A stretch of 64,000 nucleotides of DNA, taken from Osedax fenrisi (lineage: Eukaryota > Annelida > Polychaeta > Sabellida > Siboglinidae). Numbering within the stretch: position 1 is the first letter of the stretch; the number at the start of each line of letters is the position of its first letter. The notes under the pieces are model-generated. The model did no database searches. It had not been told where the DNA came from and saw only the letters and a list, made by a program, of their open reading frames with translations. The stretch covers positions 39,723,045 to 39,787,044 of the forward strand of contig OZ025244.1 of the NCBI GenBank assembly GCA_964019155.1, written 5' to 3'. A program made the translations under genes and the position numbers. Positions 59,480 through 64,000 of the stretch are shown in pieces.

Positions 59480-61430
59480 CTCGAAATGCACGCGATAAGG
59501 TCTGGTGATTTTATAAATGTAAGGATTTACACAGTGGTGTATTATAGAAAACTATATAAAAGTATAATCATGAAAAATCTTCATCATCACTAACCACATA
59601 TATATATTTGAAAAATAAACATCGTATCGATCTCATTAACGCTAAAGCTATGTTTACGCATGAAAAGTTTATTTCTATGCAACATGATAGCAATTGCTTA
59701 AGTCACTTTTTAAATTAGCAAATAGCATACTTGGTAGAAGACAAAAATCGTCATATCCTGACTTTACTAATGATGAATTACCTAATATATTTGATTCATT
59801 TTTCAATGATAAAATCACAAATATTATTTCGTCATTACCCAAATCTATATCCATAGCTCTATCGTTCTCTACAACTAATACACTAACTTCCTTTTTTCTA
59901 CCTTCTAATGATCAACTAATTTGTTTACTTAAAAATCCTCGCAGCTCTTCTTCTCTTGATCCAATTCCTTTAAAATTACTAAATGATATAGCTCCTTATA
60001 TAATATCAAATATAGCTCATATCAACCATATGGATTCATATGAATCACTTATTTCTGGTACTGTCCCCCTCATTTTCAAACATTCTCTTATCTCTCATAT
60101 CATTAAAAAACCTTCTCTTGACCCCTAATCCTTTAATAATTATAGACCAATCTCCAATCTGTCAATACTTTCTAAAACCTTAGAAAGAGTCGTTTCAAAA
60201 CAACTATATTCACTAATAATATACTTTGTACTTTCCAAAGTGCTTATGTACCCCAAAAATCTACTGAAACATCAATAACCAGCATAACAACAAATATCTT
60301 ATGTGACCTTAATAATACATATGGAACAATTCTTGTTCTACTTGATCTTAGCGCAGCATTTGATATAATTGACCATAGTCTTCTCATATCACGATTGGCT
60401 AATTGGTATCGCTGGTAATGCACTTAAATGGTTTACATCATACATTTCTGATAGTATTTCTTCTATTCTTATCAATGGGCACATATCATCTCCTAGAAAT
60501 ATTTCTTACGGAATCCCCCAAGGCTCTGTATTAGGACCGATTCTTTTTAATATTTATCTACTTCCTATTTTGATATAATTTCTAAATTTCCCCTTATATC
60601 AGTCACTCATACGCTGATGATATACAACTTAATGTAAAATGCACTTCTGATATCAATTTTGCTCCCAATCTTATGTCTAACTGTATTAAATCTATACATA
60701 CTTGGCTTTCAAATAACTCTCTATCACTGAATCCCAATACAACAGAAACTATATTTCTTCACCTCCCTTCTCCCAGACGCCTATTAACAGTCCCACCATT
60801 TATCATGGTTGACAATCATAATATCTTATATTCGTATAATGTTAAATATCTTGGTGTTTATTTCGACAGTTCTTTATCTTTTCATCGCCCCATCTCAAAT
60901 CTTCTTCGCTCTATAAACTTTCATCTTCATTCTTTTCGTCTAATCCGTAACTCCATCTCCCTAAGTGTTTCTATAACTCTCGCCTCATCTTTCATATTAC
61001 CGCTTTTCGATTACTGCAATATTCTCCTTACCTGGCTATCAAATTAAAAAATTACAAATACTACAGAATGCATTAGTACGATCAATTTTAAAAATTGATC
61101 GTACTAATGCTATTAATTAATTGGCCAATACAATTTAGAATAATATTTAAAGTTCTTCTATTAACTCATAACTCTCTTCACCACAACCTATAGGTATACC
61201 TTAATATCTATCTCCCTTAATCTCTATTCCTACTCACACTATCTCTCTTCGTTCAACTACTTTTTACCTTCTACATATACCCTCTAAGCTTAATCTACAT
61301 ACAACTAATATTCGTGCATGGCACATATCGGCCCCTTATCTATGGAATAAACTACCACATAATCTACGCTCCACTCAATCCACCACCACTTTTAAATCTC
61401 TATTAAAAACATATCTATTTACTATTGCAT
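59480..61430 (+). pseudogene. LINE reverse transcriptase, frameshifted
   Basis: Plus strand: KHRIDLINAKAMFTHEKF (about 59610), LFKLANSILGRRQKS..YPDF (59704 on), SSSSLDPIPLKLLNDIAPYI, NYRPISNLSILSKTLERVVS (about 60139), LVLLDLSAAFD (about 60331), GIPQGSVLGPILFNIYLLP (about 60511-60570), HSYADDIQLNV (about 60605-60635), TWLSNNSLSLNPNTTE, VKYLGVYFDSSLSF and LIRNSIS. At least five frameshifts or stops. The catalytic FD and ADD residues are preserved in sequence. Confidence 0.8.
61070..61110. repeat. 41-bp perfect palindrome inside the LINE
   Basis: 20-bp arms GCATTAGTACGATCAATTTT with one central base, a local inverted duplication. Confidence 0.95.
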
Positions 61431-61705
61431 TTCCCTGATCATTTTTGTTAACACTATTTATTAATATCTACAATTTTATTTACAATTTATATTAATGTTG
61501 AGTACTTTCTGTATTCCTATTAATATTATTAGTTTATTATTTTCGTTTATGTTCCGTTATATTGTATTTTTTTTTACTTTAGACTCTTGATTGCTATGGC
61601 ACAAATAGTCTTTAAAATAAATTGAATTGAATTGAATAGAGGGTATACCCTAGTATATATATAATATATATATAGGACTGTATATATAGGACCTACTCAA
61701 TATGA

Positions 61706-63143
61706 ATACCAGTAAACTCGGACCAGGTAAATTCGGACCAGGTAAACTCGGACCACTTTTGAGGTAAACTCGGACCACTTTTAAAGTAAACTCGGACCAC
61801 TTTTTAAAAACATAAAGTAAACTCGGACCACTTTTTAAAAACATAAAGTAAACTCGGACCACTTATTAAAATAACTATATTTTGTATATGTCTATAATAT
61901 AATATGCTTTAACTTACTTCCACCTTATATAATTATATTATATCTGTTAAATAAATTATAAAAAGAGTCATTTAATATGATATTTTTGTGGAATTATATA
62001 TTTAAATAGGTAAACATTTAATTTGAACTCGCACCACTTTTGAAGTAAACTCGGACCACTTGTGAAGTAAACTCGGACCACTCCCAGCAAACAATTTATC
62101 GACGCTTTTGGACGCTTTTGAGAATTTATGGGCGCTTTTTCGACGCTTTTGGACGCTTTGATTCCGAATCGATATATTCGTCGCTTTTTCGACGCTTTTG
62201 GGCGCTTCAGTTCTCAATCATATTGAATTCGTCGCAAATTCGACGCTTCAGTTCCGAATCGATATTGAATATTGCAACAGCGTCCAAAGTACAATAGGAT
62301 TTTAGGCTCAAATTCGACGCTTTTGGGCGCTTCAGTTCCGAATCGATATTGAATTCGTCGCAAATTCGACGCTTTTGGGCGCAAATTGTCATCAAAGTGA
62401 CGAATTAATTCCGGAACTTTTAGGCGCATGGCGTCCAAAAGCGTCGAATATATTGTTTGCTGGGCTTATTAAAATAACTTATATATTGTATACTTCTATC
62501 ATAATAAATATAGCTTCTATCGTGGGTCTCGTCGGTGATATACATAGAGCTAGAGAGAAATTTCTCTCTAGCTCTGTGGTGATATACGACAATTTAAATT
62601 ATGTTAAGTTATTAAATGTTATTAAAGTTATTAAATGATAAATTATGTATGTGTAGTAATATCGGAATACTCGCAATTATATACAGTGAAATTATACTTT
62701 TAATTTATAAGTTAAAGCATATTATATGTTAGAAATATACAATATATAGTTTATACGGTTGGTCCGAATCTTCTTTATGTTTTTAATAAGTGGTCCGAGT
62801 TTACTTCACAAGTGGTCCGAGTTTACTTCACAAGTGGTCCGAGTTTACTTCAAAAGTGGTGCGAGTTCAAATTAAATGTTTACCTATTTAAATATATAAT
62901 TCCACAAAAATATCATATTAAATGACTCTTTTTATAATTTATTTAACTGATATAATATAATTATATAAGGTGGAAGTAAGTTAAATCATATTATATTATA
63001 GAAATATACAAAATATAGTTATTTTAATAAGTGGTCCGAGTTTACTTTATGTTTTTAAAAAGTGGTCCGAGTTTACTTTAAAAGGGGTCCGAGTTTACCT
63101 CAAAAGTGGTCCGAGTTTACCTGGTCCGAGTTTACTGGTACTC
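61706..63143. mobile_element. Large foldback element with GTAAACTCGGACCACTT iterons
   Basis: The left arm (61706-62082, continuing 62467-about 62515) and right arm (about 62700-63143) are reverse complements. TIRs begin TACCAGTAAACTCGGACCAG. Each arm carries 5-8 copies of GTAAACTCGGACCACTT, two separated by TTTTAAAAACATAAA. Flanks hold the direct repeat CTCAATATGA at 61696-61705 and 63144-63153. The loop has a 30-bp palindrome (62546-62575). No transposase. Long TIRs with a target duplication of about 10 bp are what Mutator-like elements show, but this is not proof. Confidence 0.85.
62083..62464. mobile_element. CCCAGCAA TIR element, copy 2, nested in the foldback element
   Basis: 382 bp from CCCAGCAAACAATTTATCGA to the complement of CCCAGCAAACAATATATTCG, flanked by CT on each side (62081-62082 and 62465-62466). 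Removing it with one CT restores the host's GGACCACTTATTAAAATAAC, which exists intact at 61856. Longer than copy 1 because the CGACGCTTTTGGGCGCTTCA module is repeated. Confidence 0.93.
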
Positions 63144-63153
63144 CTCAATATGA

Positions 63154-63915
63154 GTGATAGAATATTGGACATGTCTGTTATATATTTATAATGCGCATAA
63201 AATATAATACAACATATGGGGTACACAAATGTACACTAATCTCAAGGTCACGATGGTTTAAATATGGGTTTATCGAAAAGCACAGCAAGCCAGGCACGGA
63301 ATGATCCTACTGGACAATTTTGTTTCTAACTCTAGTAGTTTTTGTTTCACTTTATTTAAATTTATATTTTTTAACTGTTTAACACACTATTTCGTATTAG
63401 TCATATACACGTTTATATATATAATAATAATATCAGATTGGTAATAGCCTGGATGAAAGAAAAAGCATGGCTTGTCGAGTCTTTCACCTAATAGATTATA
63501 AGGAGAAAAATAGATAATTATATTAACATAATGAAAATAAAATAAAGGATAGGATAACATTATAATTAATAAGATAATTACAAGTATATTATTAATAGTT
63601 ACACGAAACAATTAATACAAAATTAAATAAAAACAAAATTTAATTAAAAAAAAAAATATTTTGTTAAGTATCAATTTTACATGTAATTTATATTGGTGAC
63701 ACGAATATTGACAATGGCGTCTCAACTTTCAAGGTGTGGGTTCATCAAGTCCTATGCCTTAAGGATCATACTTGGAGAGAGCATGAACACTGGCAACATT
63801 TACCGCCACTAAATGCACCTTTACTCCCAACTACATACCACTATCGCTAATAATTCCACTCCATATAACACATCCAAAAATCTAAATTGAATTATATATA
63901 TATTGTTATTGTCAT
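63154..63915. other. AT-rich spacer, nothing recognised
   Basis: No gene-like frame or repeat boundary. Confidence 0.45.
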
Positions 63916-63958
63916 TTTTATTTGGTGGAGTCCTTTGATCCCATCCAGGAACTTAGTT
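63916..63958 (-). mobile_element. tRNA-derived SINE, 3' end only
   Basis: The reverse complement reads CTAAGTTCCTGGATGGGATC and AAAGGACTCCACCAAATAAA, with an AATGACAATAAC tail: the 3' terminus of the SINE family described above. Confidence 0.75.
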
Positions 63959-64000
63959 AATTAATTATATATATTCTAGTCTATAGACTATGTATACATA

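Larger units (their letters stand above)
58600..61640 (+). mobile_element. CR1/L2-type LINE with inverted 5' part
   Basis: RT and the 3' end lie on the plus strand (about 59480-61640), but ORF1-like and endonuclease sequence lies on the minus strand at about 59330-58614. The order and strand are those expected from twin-primed 5' inversion of one insertion. The 3' tail is AATAAATTGAATTGAATTGA, a repeat typical of CR1/L2 LINEs. Same broad type as the 2.7 kb element but a clearly different family. Confidence 0.75.

Noticed and set aside
61650..61862. Minus-strand frame with a repeated 'KSGPSLL' motif
   Set aside because: Translation of the GTAAACTCGGACCACTT iterons.

Overview
The window looks like AT-rich, repeat-dense nuclear DNA from an invertebrate animal. 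The evidence is GT-AG introns of 3-8 kb, several clades of non-LTR retrotransposon, a tRNA-derived SINE, hAT, pogo-like and other TIR transposons, many long (TA)n tracts, and an animal-type neuronal-calcium-sensor (NCS) gene. I see no operons, ribosome binding sites, CRISPR arrays or bacterial genes. The species cannot be named from this sequence.

The one host gene I can assemble lies on the minus strand. Five coding exons at 34527-34427, 28396-28253, 20513-20384, 17478-17379 and 11643-11540 join in frame (101+144+130+100+104 = 579 nt) into a 192-residue NCS protein of the hippocalcin/VILIP/neurocalcin/recoverin type. It has an N-myristoylation start, a Cys-Pro-disabled EF-hand 1 and three EF-hands with Ca2+-binding residues. 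No single exon exceeds 144 nt, so the gene does not show up as a long reading frame. About 23 kb of the window, 11.5-34.5 kb, is this gene, and most of what lies there is intronic transposon debris.

Layout: 1-2460 is a diverged higher-order tandem repeat. 2711-7240 is a nearly intact CR1/L2-group LINE (ORF1 with a PHD-like finger, ORF2 with endonuclease and reverse transcriptase). 8041-9365 is a second LINE type broken by an inverted duplication. 11.5-34.5 kb is the NCS gene; its introns hold a decayed hAT (12069-14347), a TIR element with 7-bp target duplications (14640-15092), a hAT/BED relic (about 18 kb), a foldback element (19259-20209), a CR1-like relic (21.4-22.9 kb), an inverted SINE pair (23.56-24.17 kb), another LINE relic (26 kb), pogo-like MITEs (26.9 and 28.5 kb) and a 23/46-bp tandem array (29.4-30.1 kb). 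35-47 kb holds further MITEs, SINEs and microsatellites. 48.1-49.85 kb is a third LINE type. 51.5-55.2 kb is three adjacent TA-flanked TIR elements. 55.3-57.95 kb is a LINE interrupted by a short TIR element inside its YADD region. 58.6-61.64 kb is a CR1/L2-type LINE with an inverted 5' part. 61.7-63.14 kb is a large foldback element carrying a nested TIR element.

Several short GC-richer islands (about 10.0, 15.6, 20.3, 25.3, 32.3-32.9, 37.9-38.1, 46.1 and 47.0-47.8 kb) stand out from the AT background. They share CACGTG, TGACGT and TGAGTCA motifs, and are the best candidates for regulatory DNA. Two perfect RFX X-boxes and one near-match sit in a small repeat that includes the 5' splice site of NCS exon 2. 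All alignments were made by eye, so family names for transposons are provisional.
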